From the NCBI GenBank assembly GCA_011319805.1, contig SJRY01000270.1, positions 186,001 to 250,000 on the forward strand: DNA of 64,000 nucleotides. Reading direction: 5' to 3'. The notes below the pieces were generated by a model that worked only from the letters and a program-made list of their open reading frames with translations, searched no databases and was not told the origin of the DNA. The number at the start of each line of letters is the position of its first letter. Positions within the stretch are counted from its first letter, which is position 1. Shown in pieces: positions 21,701-32,498 of this stretch. The position numbers were made by a program, and so were the translations under genes. Origin of the DNA: Macrocybe gigantea (taxonomy: Eukaryota > Basidiomycota > Agaricomycetes > Agaricales > Callistosporiaceae).

Positions 21701-24700
21701 CAGGGGTCCTCAACTCACTCACAGATCTCGACTTTGGTGTCTGGTGCACGTCGGAAGGAACGACATACGTCGATGGTCCGTCTAAGCTCACGAGCAACTG
21801 TTTAAACCGTCATTCATTCTTTTGTCCATTAGTGCTATCGTCCAACAAGAGCGAAGTTCGAACTGTGAAGGGTAAGGATGCAGAGATGTCAAAATGGGAC
21901 GAGGAAGTCCGAAAGTCGCTTGCGCACAAAAAGGCCGGTGGTGGGGCGACCTTGACAAAACAACAGCAAGCTCTTGTCAGTGCACAGCTTGAGAAGGAAG
22001 CGGCCATTCGGCAGCGCGTCGCGGGGATCAAGGCAAACTTGGAGCGCAGCCTGCATTTCATCAAGAGCTTGGTCGCTTCGGGTTCGGAGGACTTCAAGCA
22101 GCATGTTAGCTCTGTTGCCTTCCTGCTGCTCGACGGTGCTCTGGGTCCTAGTTCGACTTTGGTCGGTGACTTGGCTTTCGACACGTATCTGGTGAGTGCT
22201 GCATGCTCTATTAGGATGCGGTTCCTAAAGTCGCCGACGAATGCCAAAAGGATCTAGCAAAATGCTGTTCTGAGCGATTGGATACATTCAGGGGCTGGGT
22301 TGCTGTCGCTACCCTACGAAGCCTCAAGGTGGCATCTGTACCTGAGAAGCTTTGTGCTGAGCCTTTAAATTGTGAGTTCCGTTTTTATACCGTCCTTTCT
22401 CTTATGATGACATCTGCTCCTCAACAGTACTTGTCATTCGTGTTCTGTACCGGCTGAGATCCTTGTCGGAGCAAGCGCCACTGGACAGCTGCACGTTTGC
22501 TTTTGCTTATCCATTGCTGAACCGCGTCCTTGTCGAGGGCGGTATTTCACCGGAAGAAGAAGATGAGGCATTGGAGCAACTTGCACTCGCGTTAGGGATC
22601 ATCAAATTCCACTGTGGTGAATGTAGGTTGCTTTGTCACCATGCACTTACGACATATTAACAACACATCCAGTCTCCGATGCAGCCTTCCCCCGCTTACA
22701 AACGCTCCAGGATCTTGTTCATGTCATTAGACACCAGCCGAGATTCAATAAAGAGGCAGCTTCGGCGCTGATTGACCTTGGGGAAGCTATCCAGGCAACG
22801 GTTTCTCTTGCAGAGCAGGCGCTGTTACTTCGTAGCACTCTTGTTCAGGAATCTTATGCGCGAAATGCATGCTTGCAAACGCTCCAGGTCCGTTATGCCA
22901 TTCTCCAGATTCATGCCATGTTCTCATGCATGAACGCAGCCCTTCGATCTTACAGATCTGGACTGGTCACCAGAAATCTTACTCGCCTGCCATGATGAAG
23001 ATGAGCAAAATGCGAGGTTGGCGCGTCATCTGTGGGATGACAACGGCCTGATGTCCCAGAATCATATCTCGAATCATTGTTAGGTTTCCTAGGTGTGTTG
23101 CCTCTGGAATGTTCTACTACTATTCACTGAATTCGCCGTTCAAAGGTCACGACACTCAATATGTTCGGTCTAGCGCGGCCGATGCCATCGCCGAAGCAGT
23201 TGAACATTGGCCTCAGAGCGTGCAGAGGACTTTCAGTGCTATTCAGGATTACTATCGGGCACAGGTGAGTTTTGAAAATCTGGTGTGCTGCTATTTATCT
23301 GAATCTTCGTTCCATCAGGCCAAAATCCTGGCACCAGAGTTCGATGAATATGTGAGCGTCGTTTATCACCACTAACTGAACTGTTCATGATTTGGTTAGG
23401 GCATGGTCATCACCCAAAGCCTCGATAGGATAGATCCTTGGCCTGCCCGCGTCGCAGCAGCAAAGACCTTGGAATTGATAGCGCCTTATCTCACAGCAGA
23501 AGATGTTGCCCCATTCTTCAAGTTCCTTATCGAAGACCAAGCGCTGGGTGACAGATCGCCAGACGTTCGCCGTGCGATGTTGAGCGCAGGAACCTCAGTC
23601 ATTGACTTCCATGGAGCCGTTCACCTTGCTGACCTCATCACCATTTTTGAGGAATACCTAGGCAGATCCACACCTGCCACGGAGACAGATGACCAAATCA
23701 AGGAGGCCATCGTGATTCTCTTTGGCCGGCTCGCACGACACCTTGAAGCTACAGATCCCCGCATTCCCGCCGTAGTAGACCGTTTAGTCGATGCGCTCAA
23801 GACACCTGCGGAGCAAGTGCAGATCGCTGTCTCTGATTGTCTCTCGCCACTCGTCAAGTTTATCCGTCCAGAACTGGCAAGTCTTGTTGACAGACTTTTC
23901 GACGACCTTTTCAATGGGCCAAAATACGCCATACGTCGCGGTGCTGCTTATGGCCTCGCAGGCGTTCTGAAAGGGACAGGCATCGCCGGGATGAAGGACT
24001 TCGATGTGATGTCGCGCCTACGAGCTGCGGCCGAAGACAAGAAGAAGTACGAGGCGAGACAAGGTGTCATGTTCGCATTCGAAACATTATCCAACACGCT
24101 GGGCCGTCTCTTCGAACCTTATATCACCGAGACTCTTCCGCTCCTTCTCGCATCGTTCGGTGATGCTACCGCGGATGTCAGAGAAGCAACTCAGGATGCT
24201 GCTCGCGTAATCATGGGTAATCTTTCCGGCTACGGTGTCAAGCTCATTCTGCCTTCGTTGCTCTCCGGATTGGAGGAAAAGCAATGGCGAACGAAGAAGG
24301 GTTCGATTGAGCTCCTAGGAATGATGGCGTACTGTTCTCCTCGTCAACTTTCTCTCTCGTTACCGATCGTTATACCTCGTCTTACTGATGTTCTGACCGA
24401 TTCCCATGCCCAAGTTCGAGCTGCCGCCAACAAGAGTCTCAAACAATTTGGCGAAGTTATCAACAATCCCGAGATTCAGTCTCTCGTGCCAACGCTGCTC
24501 AAAGCATTAGTTGATCCCGGCAAAACTACAAACGCTCTTTCATCTCTCTTAAGGACGTCCTTCGTGCATTATATCGATCACTCCTCCCTTGCGTTGGTAA
24601 GTTAGACGCTGTTTCTCTGGGACGGTCGGCTAATCTGTTCTCTTAAGGTCATCCCTATCTTGGAAAGAGGTCTCCGGGAGCGCGGCGCTGAGACCAAGAA

Positions 24701-27700
24701 GAAAGCAGCCCAGATCGTTGGGAACCTAGCTTCCCTCACAGACTCGAAGGACTTTGTTCCGTATCTATCAGAACTTCTGCCGATGGTTCATCAGGTGCTT
24801 GTCGATCCCGTTCCCGAAGCCCGAGCGACGGCTGCAAAGGCACTCGGTACGCTAGTTGAGCGACTCGGAGAAGTCCATTTCCCAGACTTGGTACCTGGCT
24901 TGCTTCGTATCTTGAAAACGGATACATCTGGCGTGGATCGTCAAGGCGCTGCTCAAGGTCTCAGTGAAGTTCTGGCTGGCTTGGGTATGGAACGACTTGA
25001 AGGTCTCCTTCCTGATATCATCGCGAATGCCCAATCCCCACGGGCAACTGTACGGGAAGGTTTTATGTCGCTCCTCGTATACCTTCCTGCGACTTTCGGA
25101 ACTAGGTTCCAGCCTCACCTTCCGAAGGTGGTATCCCCTATCCTGAGCGGCTTGTCGGATACGGAGGAATATGTCCGAGAAGCTGCTATGCGTGCTGGAC
25201 GGATGGTGATCACCAACTATTCTAGTAAGGCTATCGACCTATTACTGCCAGAGCTCGAACACGGAATGTTCGACCCTAGTTGGAGGATTCGGGTAAGACT
25301 TTTTTTTACAGTATGAATCACGTACTGACATAGTCTAAGCAATCATCCATCACACTTGTTGGCGAACTACTGTTCAAAGTATCCGGAATATCTGGGAAGA
25401 CTTCTGACCTTGAAGAGGAGGAAGTGGCCGCGGAGGCGGCTGTGGCGGAATCCTCCAAGAAAGCCCTCGTCGAAGTTCTTGGAGTCGAGCGTCGGGATCG
25501 TATTCTTGCTGCTTTGTACATTATTCGCCAAGACGGCGTTCTTGCCGTGCGCCAGAGCTCACTGCAGATCTGGAAGGCCCTTGTGCATAATACGCCACGG
25601 ACAGGTAATGTCATGGACACTCTGCGTATTACATATGGGCATACTTATGTTTGCGTTTCAAGTGCGCGAGGTCCTCCCCGAACTCATTAATCAAATCATC
25701 ATACTTCTCTCTAGCGATGAGCCCGAGCAACAAGAGGTATGGTCGACCGCATAACCAGGCTCTGTTTCTCATCCGATCTTTAGACCGCGGCGCGAACGAC
25801 AACCGAGCTTTGCCGCAAATTCGGTGAAAAGACCCTTGGCGACATGATACCTATCCTCAAAGCGAAGTCGACCTCAACTGACTCAAGAACGCGCCAGGGC
25901 ATCTGTCTGACACTGTGTGAGATCATGTCAGTATTTCCTCATATGGAACTCTAGTATGAACCTAACTGCATGCGCGCACTTGCAGGCAAAGTAGCACCGA
26001 CACTCAGAGGGAAGGACATGACAGCGATATCATCGTCATGGTCCGCGAGGCATTGGTGGACGACGAGGCAGACGTTCGCACAGCTGCGGCGAAGGCGTTC
26101 GACATTTTGCAGGAGCACCTTGGCACCGAGGCCATCGATCAGACGATACCAACTCTCTTAGAAGCCCTAAGGCAGCCAGGCAAAGGTTCCGGAACGGCGT
26201 TGCAGGCTCTGAGAGAAGTGATGAGTGTGCGTCTGTTTTCTATCTGACGTCGTTTTGCTCTGATCGTCCGTCTAGGTCCGAGCATCCACCGTCTTTCCGG
26301 TGCTGATTCCGACATTAACTGCCATCCCTATGACGCCATTCAATGCCCGTGCACTGGCGTCACTTGTCACAGTTGCTGGCAATGCATTGAGCAAGCGATT
26401 GTCGGTCATCTTGACCGCACTCGTGAAGGTATCGGAGGGCCAGAATGATGAAGAGTTGCAAGAGGCTCTGGATGAAGCAATTGAAGCTCTTTTGTCATCC
26501 ATCAGTGATGCCGAGGGTCTAAATACATTCATGATGCTTCTTCTCGGATGGTTTGTCCCTTCACCTTTCTGTCGCTTGAACCGTTATGACATTTAATCAA
26601 AGGGCCAAGCACGAGCTTCCAAGACGGCGCGTCAGCGCTTTGAACTTCTTCGCCACGTTCTGCCAAGTGTCGGACCTAGATTCCTCGCTTTACCGCGTAG
26701 ATTGGATACGACAGTTGATATCATCCCTTGAGGACTCCCAACCTGAAGTTCACAAGGCGGCGTCAAAGGCACTGGACGTTTTCGTCAAATCGATTCCAAA
26801 GGACGAATTAGAATCATTGGTCGTCTCGCTTCGTAGAGCTATTGATTCAACCGGCGGTCCCGGCATCACCTTACCTGGGTTCAATTTGCCGCAAGGCATT
26901 TCACCACTCGTCCCCATCATCATTGCCGGACTCACAACCGGTAGTAACGAACAGCGCGAGAATGCAGCCTACGCGATCGGTGATCTCGTCGAGCGTACAG
27001 AGGAGAGCGCTATCAAGCCATACGTCGTTCCATTCACTGGTCCTCTCATTCGCGTTGCGACCCAAGCAACTACATATCCTCCAGCTGTCAAGACGGCGAT
27101 CTTAAGCGCATTGATGACCATGTTGCAACGAATCCCTGCCTTCGTCAAACCTTTCTTCCCTCAGCTACAGCGTACATTTGTGAAGAGCACCAGCGATCCG
27201 GCGAGCAATTCTGTACGGAATAAGGCCGCCCAAGCCTTGGGCGTTCTGATGAAGCACCAGCCTCGGGTCGACCCAGTCGTCACGGAGCTCCTGACTGGGA
27301 TCAAAAGCAGTGACGACGCCGTATCCTCTAGCCTCGTCAAGGCACTGGCTTATGTCGTTTTTAACGCGTCCAGCCATATGGGAGATAAAGCTAAGGAAGC
27401 TTGCATCGATCTTGTTGTCGATGCATTCCGTGGCAGCCCAAGTGGTACGTCCGAAAACCCATCCCATCCCCGTAGATCAAAACACTGAGAACAAGATTCA
27501 GAAAACTACGCAGAGGCAATAGGTCTGCTAGTCCGTTCGCTATCGGTGTACCCGGATGAGCTACGACCAATTGTACAGTGCGTCCCCTTAGTGTAACTGG
27601 AAACTACACTATTTGGCTGATAGATTTTGTCGCTTAAGGGCAAATCTAACCGCTGGGACTCCACAAAATATACTTTCGACACAGGTCATTCTAGCCGTCC

Positions 27701-27894
27701 TGTCACCAGAGGAAGACATGGATGCAACAGATTCGGTCCCAAATCTGTTCCAAAAGTTATCATTGCTCAGATCCGTTGCGCAGAAGGTGGTAGAAAGCGT
27801 GTCGAACGAACGCTCTGCCATTTCAAGGCCGGCTCGAGAAACCAGAGATATATTGAAGACAATGGGTGACCCATGTCTAGACGGTCTTTTTTAG
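18724..27894 (+). CDS. GCN1: translational activator GCN1 (eIF2alpha kinase activator)
   Basis: A HEAT-repeat protein of roughly 2,600 residues in many exons. From the ATG at 18724 (MSKSDIQSW) it runs through TSFFNAYSRPLDQHSFRRVI, YLDLAKCCSERLDTF, QPFDLTDLDWSPEILLACHD, then the eEF3-like core (ARQGVMFAFETLSNTLGRLF, KTTNALSSLLRTSFVHYIDH, LGDMIPILKAKSTSTDSRTR) that includes the RWD-binding region, and ends PCLDGLF at 27894. GCN1 sits on ribosomes with GCN20 and passes the uncharged-tRNA/collision signal to GCN2, which phosphorylates eIF2alpha. Splices I traced are GT-AG in consistent phase; the intron at 22192-22250 uses an AAAG acceptor. The frame breaks twice inside conserved exons: near 21148 (before NLIIRDGLNAFLARG) and near 23050 (DNGL/DVPESYLES), each one base short. 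A chromosomal gene this conserved is unlikely to be dead. Confidence 0.93.
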
Positions 27895-28087
27895 CGTATC
27901 TTGGTTTTGTTTTGAACCTCTATTCCAAATCATTGGCTCGGTGTTTCTTCTAATTTTTCAATCAAACATACTGTTTACTTCCGCTGTTTCGCTCTCAGAC
28001 TTCGCAATGGCCGAATTGCTGAGCGTAGCGTCAGAATTGTCTGCCAGTTCCCCGACGCCGTGGGTTACCGCCAGATACACGTCACGT

Positions 28088-29245
28088 ATATGAACGATGT
28101 CAGTGTACGTGTACGAACATAATCTATCAAAAACACACTCGCTCAAATGTTCAACGTTTTAACCGTACGATGCCTCTTAACAGAATAGAATGATAAATAG
28201 ACTGTAGTTCTAATTTTGTCAATGGAGGCTTGCGGAAATCTCATATGCATGTGAGAAATCAATTACACGCATCTTGCCATCCTTGTCAATGCATATGTTC
28301 CTAGGTTCCCAGTCATTATGTTCTACCCCGAGAGCACAAAGACGCTCATATAATGCTTGTGTCTGTTCACTATAAATCATAAGTTCAAGTTATATAAAAA
28401 GTAAAAAAAAAAACACTTACTCGTGTTCAGAAGATATTGTCTGCCAGTCATTTCCCAAGGCTTCTCCCACGTATTCCATCAACATACCTGATATATGACG
28501 CTCGCTGCTACCTTGGCAATATCTTCTGCGGATTCTGATGGAGGAATAAAGTTGCCAGAGCGCCAGCTTCCGCCTGAGGCAGCAGATTGAAGGATCGTTT
28601 GGACGATGTCATGGTTGAAGACATTCACCGTCTTCATCTCAACTAAAAGATGATGTAGTCTGAAACCAGAGTCTATGCAGGAATCAGTATAACAAGCGAG
28701 GTCGGGTTTTGCCCAGGTTCCATCCTCTTGCACGATACTGACGAGAGAATAGTTGCCTCGGTGAGACAGAGCATCCCGGATGCAGCGCACAGCAATCGCA
28801 AGTAGTTCGTCAAACGCGCGAGTGAACCTGAGCTCGGTTTCCCAACTGTTCTGATGTTAAGCGACTAGTTCTTTTTCGAGACTCGCCATAAGATTGAATC
28901 GCAGCATGGTCTCATGGGATGCAGGTGTGCCGCCGTACTCCGTAAAGAACGTGTTGACAGTGTCGTTCAACCATCGCGGTTCGGAGGACCAAGCGACAGT
29001 AGTCAGGGGTGGATGAAGAAGTTGCTCGCTTTCAGTGGGCTTCCTCATTTTCTCGGACCTGTCCGCAATGCGTTCAAATCGTTGCTTTAGACTGACAGAC
29101 TTTAGCAATTCTCCGAGGGTTAGAGAAGGCTGGTTAACGCTCTCCACAGTGGTTTCTGACATGGAAGTGAAGAAGAGAGTGACCTGGGTGACGACTCTTG
29201 GTGATAACGTGATGTCTGAGAGCAGACGTTGTGCTAGTTGTCGCC
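28088..29245 (-). repeat. inverted duplication, copy B (right arm)
   Basis: Minus-strand counterpart of 15200-17507. The 3' quarter (28219-28400) is nearly identical to copy A, and the 5' part shows more substitutions. It begins about 190 bases beyond the GCN1 stop. Confidence 0.9.
28219..29162 (-). pseudogene. decayed copy B of the nuclease-like/kinase gene
   Basis: Reads in parallel with copy A from ATG 29162 (MSETTVESVNQPSLTLGELL). An in-frame TAA at 28859-28857 follows LEKELVA, where copy A has GAA. After the nuclease-like part (GTWAKPDLACY ... HLLVEMKTV) and the first donor (caggtatgt), the sequence jumps directly to the kinase hinge LMEYVGEALGNDW. The basic linker, glycine loop, Lys and alpha-C regions, about 1.1 kb in copy A, are deleted. 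The end keeps EHNDWEPRNIC and VIDFSHA, then stops early at 28219. It cannot make a functional fusion. It preserves, however, the 5' frame that copy A has lost by one base. Confidence 0.85.
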
Positions 29246-29607
29246 GACCACAGAGGATGCGCTATTGAGGATGTGATTGGAAGCTTATTTCTGGGCCGGA
29301 CAGGAGTCTCTGGGCGTCATCTCGAGCTGCTGGATGGAGGTCGAGACTCAGTGAGCCTGTTCGCTCTCGACGTGTTTTGATGCCCTTTCTGACGCCGATA
29401 CCAGCGAAGACAGCATGTAGCTGGGTTCCACACTGGTGCTGGTCTGCACTGATACTCATCTCGCCCCATCGTGATATGTTTTCTACAGATGCCATGCTGT
29501 CACTGACCATCAGCGTGCCTGGCTTCATCAGCAGGTAATAAACTAGCCATTGGGCTCAGGCTTATTCCTTTCATTTTTGGCCGTGAGCGTGCGCCACTGC
29601 TCAAGAT
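29246..29607. other. intergenic between copy B and the secreted protein gene
   Basis: Contains a minus-strand open frame of 88 codons (29262-29528) with no recognisable motif. It is probably the promoter side of the plus-strand secreted protein. Confidence 0.4.
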
Positions 29608-30521
29608 ATGACATCCATATACCGAGCGCTGTTGTACTTCTTACTTCCCCCGTTACTCCTCACTTGCGTGCAGGCAGTTACTTACATCGACGATGCGAAT
29701 GCCGTCGTTGGCTACCTGACGACGCAGTCCGGGCGACCCTCTGGTAGCTGGGTGCATGACGCGACCTGCAACGAAGCGCAGACGACCAAATCCAACGTGA
29801 CGTGCTTTAACAACACACTGTCCGTGCGCTCTCCAGTCTTTCACCGATGCAAGCAACATTCTGATCAAATCTCTTCCATTCGAGTAGATCCTGTGAGATC
29901 ATTTCACAAACATAGAGGCTGATCGCGCTCTGACCCTCCACTCCAGACATTGTCAACGATGACAAGCTCGATCAGACCGCCTCCTTTGGCTTCAAATTCC
30001 GAGGTAAGCGCCTCCAGTCCTGCCCTTAGACTCACAACGTCCACCTCTTCTTCAGGCTCAGGCGTCACGCTTTATATCTTCAAATCCGGCGCCAGCAACG
30101 TCTCCATCTCCATTGACAGCCAGCCGCCCGTCTACCGCTCCTACGACGTGATCTATGGCACGCGCGAGTTCAACTACTCCTTCTTTGACACGCAGGGCCT
30201 CGCGTTCGACCAGCACAACATCTCCCTCCGGCTGCACAACGTCGCCACCACTAGCCCGTTCGACAACACGACTGCCATCCAGGCTGCGGATTTCTATTTC
30301 GATTACGCTGTGGTGAACGATGAAGGCGGGCCGTCGGGCGGTGGGAGCGGCGGTTCATCGGACAAGAGGTCATGGGCTAGGTAAGTCGTATCTTTGACGT
30401 TCTTCTGTTCTTGATGCGGCTGCTGATCGAGCTCTCGAACAGTAGTTTGAAAGCAGAGTTGTTGCTTCAGATGTCACTCCTCGGGGCAGCACTCACGGTA
30501 CTTGTATCCTCACTTTTATGA
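29608..30521 (+). CDS. secreted, probably GPI-anchored surface protein
   Basis: Starts MTSIYRALLYFLLPPLLLTC (signal peptide, cut near VQA-V). The mature part has ATCNEAQTTKSNVTCFNNTL with two Cys and N-glycosylation sites, then QSFTDASNILIKSLPF, DIVNDDKLDQTASFGFKFRG, SGVTLYIFKSGASNVSISID, an FNYSFFDTQGLAFDQHNISL segment, a Gly/Ser linker, and a hydrophobic end (MSLLGAALTVLVSSLL) at 30521 typical of a GPI signal. Three GT-AG introns: after LPFD (near 29893), after FR-G (30003-30055) and after RSWA (30380-30442). One base is missing near 29833 (CC where CCC would keep the frame). The fold resembles the beta-rich extracellular domains common in mushroom membrane proteins. Function unknown. Confidence 0.6.
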
Positions 30522-31321
30522 ATAAGCCAAGCAAGTAGAACAATCGTCAGGGAAGTGCTGAGAAATTGTACTCTCCCGGAGATTCGGGAAATGGTAGTGA
30601 GCTAAGATTCATGCTAGCAGGTCAATATTTCAATCGTGGCGCTCAGGGATTCAGAGTCAGGCATCTTGCACGGATTTCATGCTGAACATTGCAAGTTTTC
30701 AACAGTGCCGTCGAAAGGACAGACTCACGACCTAGCTCCGACTCGGCAACTAACTTTCCCTTGTCACCGGGCAGACAATTACGCAAGTCGTAGAATGGCG
30801 AATGACCGACACTTGAAAAGTGCCTGGTCTGTGCAGCAAGTCCATTCTCGCAGCTGCATAAACAGCAGTACATGCCAGAGGCATCACCTTTAGCCTCCGC
30901 AATAATTCTATTGTGCCCCTTTTAGGAAGTGGGTCTGCATCCTGTCCCGGCGGCGTCGTCGATCTAGTGATGTCACGTACAGTAGGTCTGATCATGATCG
31001 AACAAGCAACCATTGTCGATGACTTTGGCATTCAAGCTATGAGGCAGTTCGGTCTCCTTTACAACCCGACGAGCATCGCATTTCATTTCAGACCAATTCG
31101 TCATAGATTTCAATCCAGACTGGGACTGGAAGGTCGTCATGAACCTTTGCCATACGACGTCATTTCGCAATGCTATCTAGAAAGGAGTCCCTTCGCAAAA
31201 CGTATAAAAGGGTTACCTCGAGGATTCGAAGCCCTCTTAACTTGTATCTGAACCATTGCGTGCAGTAACAATTCAAACTCGAAATTGTCGCTGCATAACA
31301 CACGATCTGCGCTCAAACACA
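30522..31321. other. intergenic with a TATA-like promoter at its right end
   Basis: No gene supported. 'cgtataaaaggg' at 31201-31212 lies about 110 bases upstream of the next ATG and would suit a TATA box. Confidence 0.45.
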
Positions 31322-31984
31322 ATGACTTCTACCACTGCTGCTCTTGTTCTCCCCGAAATCAACCTCCCTCTTCCCATCCAATTCATCTCTGGCATCGTCG
31401 CATCGGCTTATTACGTCAAGAGCCTCGTCGCCATGCTCGTGTTCTTCATTGTTCCGTCTCTTGTGCCCAACGCTCCGGCGAAGGTCAAGGCCCCTGCTCG
31501 CGCGCAGCGTCGGGTGTCGAAGTTCAGGACTCGCCACGGCCTCAGCGTCACCATCAGCGTTGAGTCGTCTCAATCGACGGGACCCACCCTTGTCGATCAG
31601 AAAATCAAACTGGCAAAGCGAGTCAAAGTCAAAGAGACGGGCTCCGGGGAAAAGAATGAGAAAAGTCAGTTCTTCTTTCGCATCGAGATCGTACAACAAT
31701 CATCCCGAGACTCACCTTGTGCAAACTTTCCAGTCCATCGCCCCATTCTGTCTGGTGCTCGAAAGATGAGCACCGCGTTTGTGAAGATGTCAGCCCCTAT
31801 CGAGGCGGCGGCACACAAGTCGTGGAAGCCCCTTGCGCGGCGCATGACTGTGCCAGCCATCAAAGTACGAGATGTTGCCGGCGTCGTCGCCCAGTCTGTC
31901 CAAGCCGTTCCTCGCCGCCGGCTCTCCCTAGACAGCGCTTTGCCACTGCGCAAGCCAAGGGCAGCTGACGACGGTCAGGGTTGA
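31322..31984 (+). CDS. small basic protein with hydrophobic N-terminal segment
   Basis: ATG at 31322 opens MTSTTAALVLPEINLPLPIQ, followed by a hydrophobic stretch (FISGIVASAYYVKSLVAMLV FFIVPSLV), then a Lys/Arg-rich region. A GT-AG intron is likely: donor GTCAGT after EKNEK near 31663, acceptor near 31766 just before an in-frame Met. The C-terminal exon is also basic, with VPAIKVRDVAGVVAQSVQ and an end ADDGQG at 31984. The frame is also open across the intron, so the unspliced version cannot be excluded. No family recognised; the layout suggests a small membrane-associated protein. Confidence 0.5.
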   Translation: MTSTTAALVLPEINLPLPIQFISGIVASAYYVKSLVAMLVFFIVPSLVPNAPAKVKAPARAQRRVSKFRTRHGLSVTISVESSQSTGPTLVDQKIKLAKRVKVKETGSGEKNEKSQFFFRIEIVQQSSRDSPCANFPVHRPILSGARKMSTAFVKMSAPIEAAAHKSWKPLARRMTVPAIKVRDVAGVVAQSVQAVPRRRLSLDSALPLRKPRAADDGQG

Positions 31985-32498
31985 AGGCAGTTGGCCTGAC
32001 GGACAAGTATCACACCGATTAGAATGAAATCTACATTGGAACCATGCGAGCCGTTCGTGATGGGCTTTTTCAAACCCTTGAAGCCTCAGCGACATTCCAG
32101 GCCTCCCCTGCCACCGATGTGTCCCTGTTACGGACTCTGAAAATGCATGCATGCGACTAGATGCTTTCTGCACAGGCCGCGCTCATGGACGCTGTGTTTC
32201 ATTTCTTGCTGGTTACATTGCAGTCACTGGATAATGGACCTTGTCTACGATACTTCATGGATTAGATTACAATCTTGTCCATGTTATCTTATACAAATTC
32301 AATGGCATATTACTTCAAAACTAGTCTTGCAGAACCACCTAGAGAATAAATGGTGAATTTAGGAAATCGGCTAAGGCAGAGTCGCGTGTGACTCGCTACG
32401 ATTTCAGCAACCGCTTAAAGAATGGACTGTGCTCAGAGTGCTAGTCAACGTAATCCTCAACTAATTTAACCTAACTTTTAAACACGCTAGGAAGCAAA
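31985..32498. other. intergenic, no supported gene
   Basis: AT-rich between two plus-strand genes. Nothing beyond short chance frames. Confidence 0.5.

Noticed and set aside
22192..22214. A 23-base micro-intron in GCN1 (GTGAGT...TTAG)
   Set aside because: Extending to the AAAG acceptor at about 22250 gives an ordinary intron and restores the conserved YLDLAKCC block; the micro-intron is not needed.
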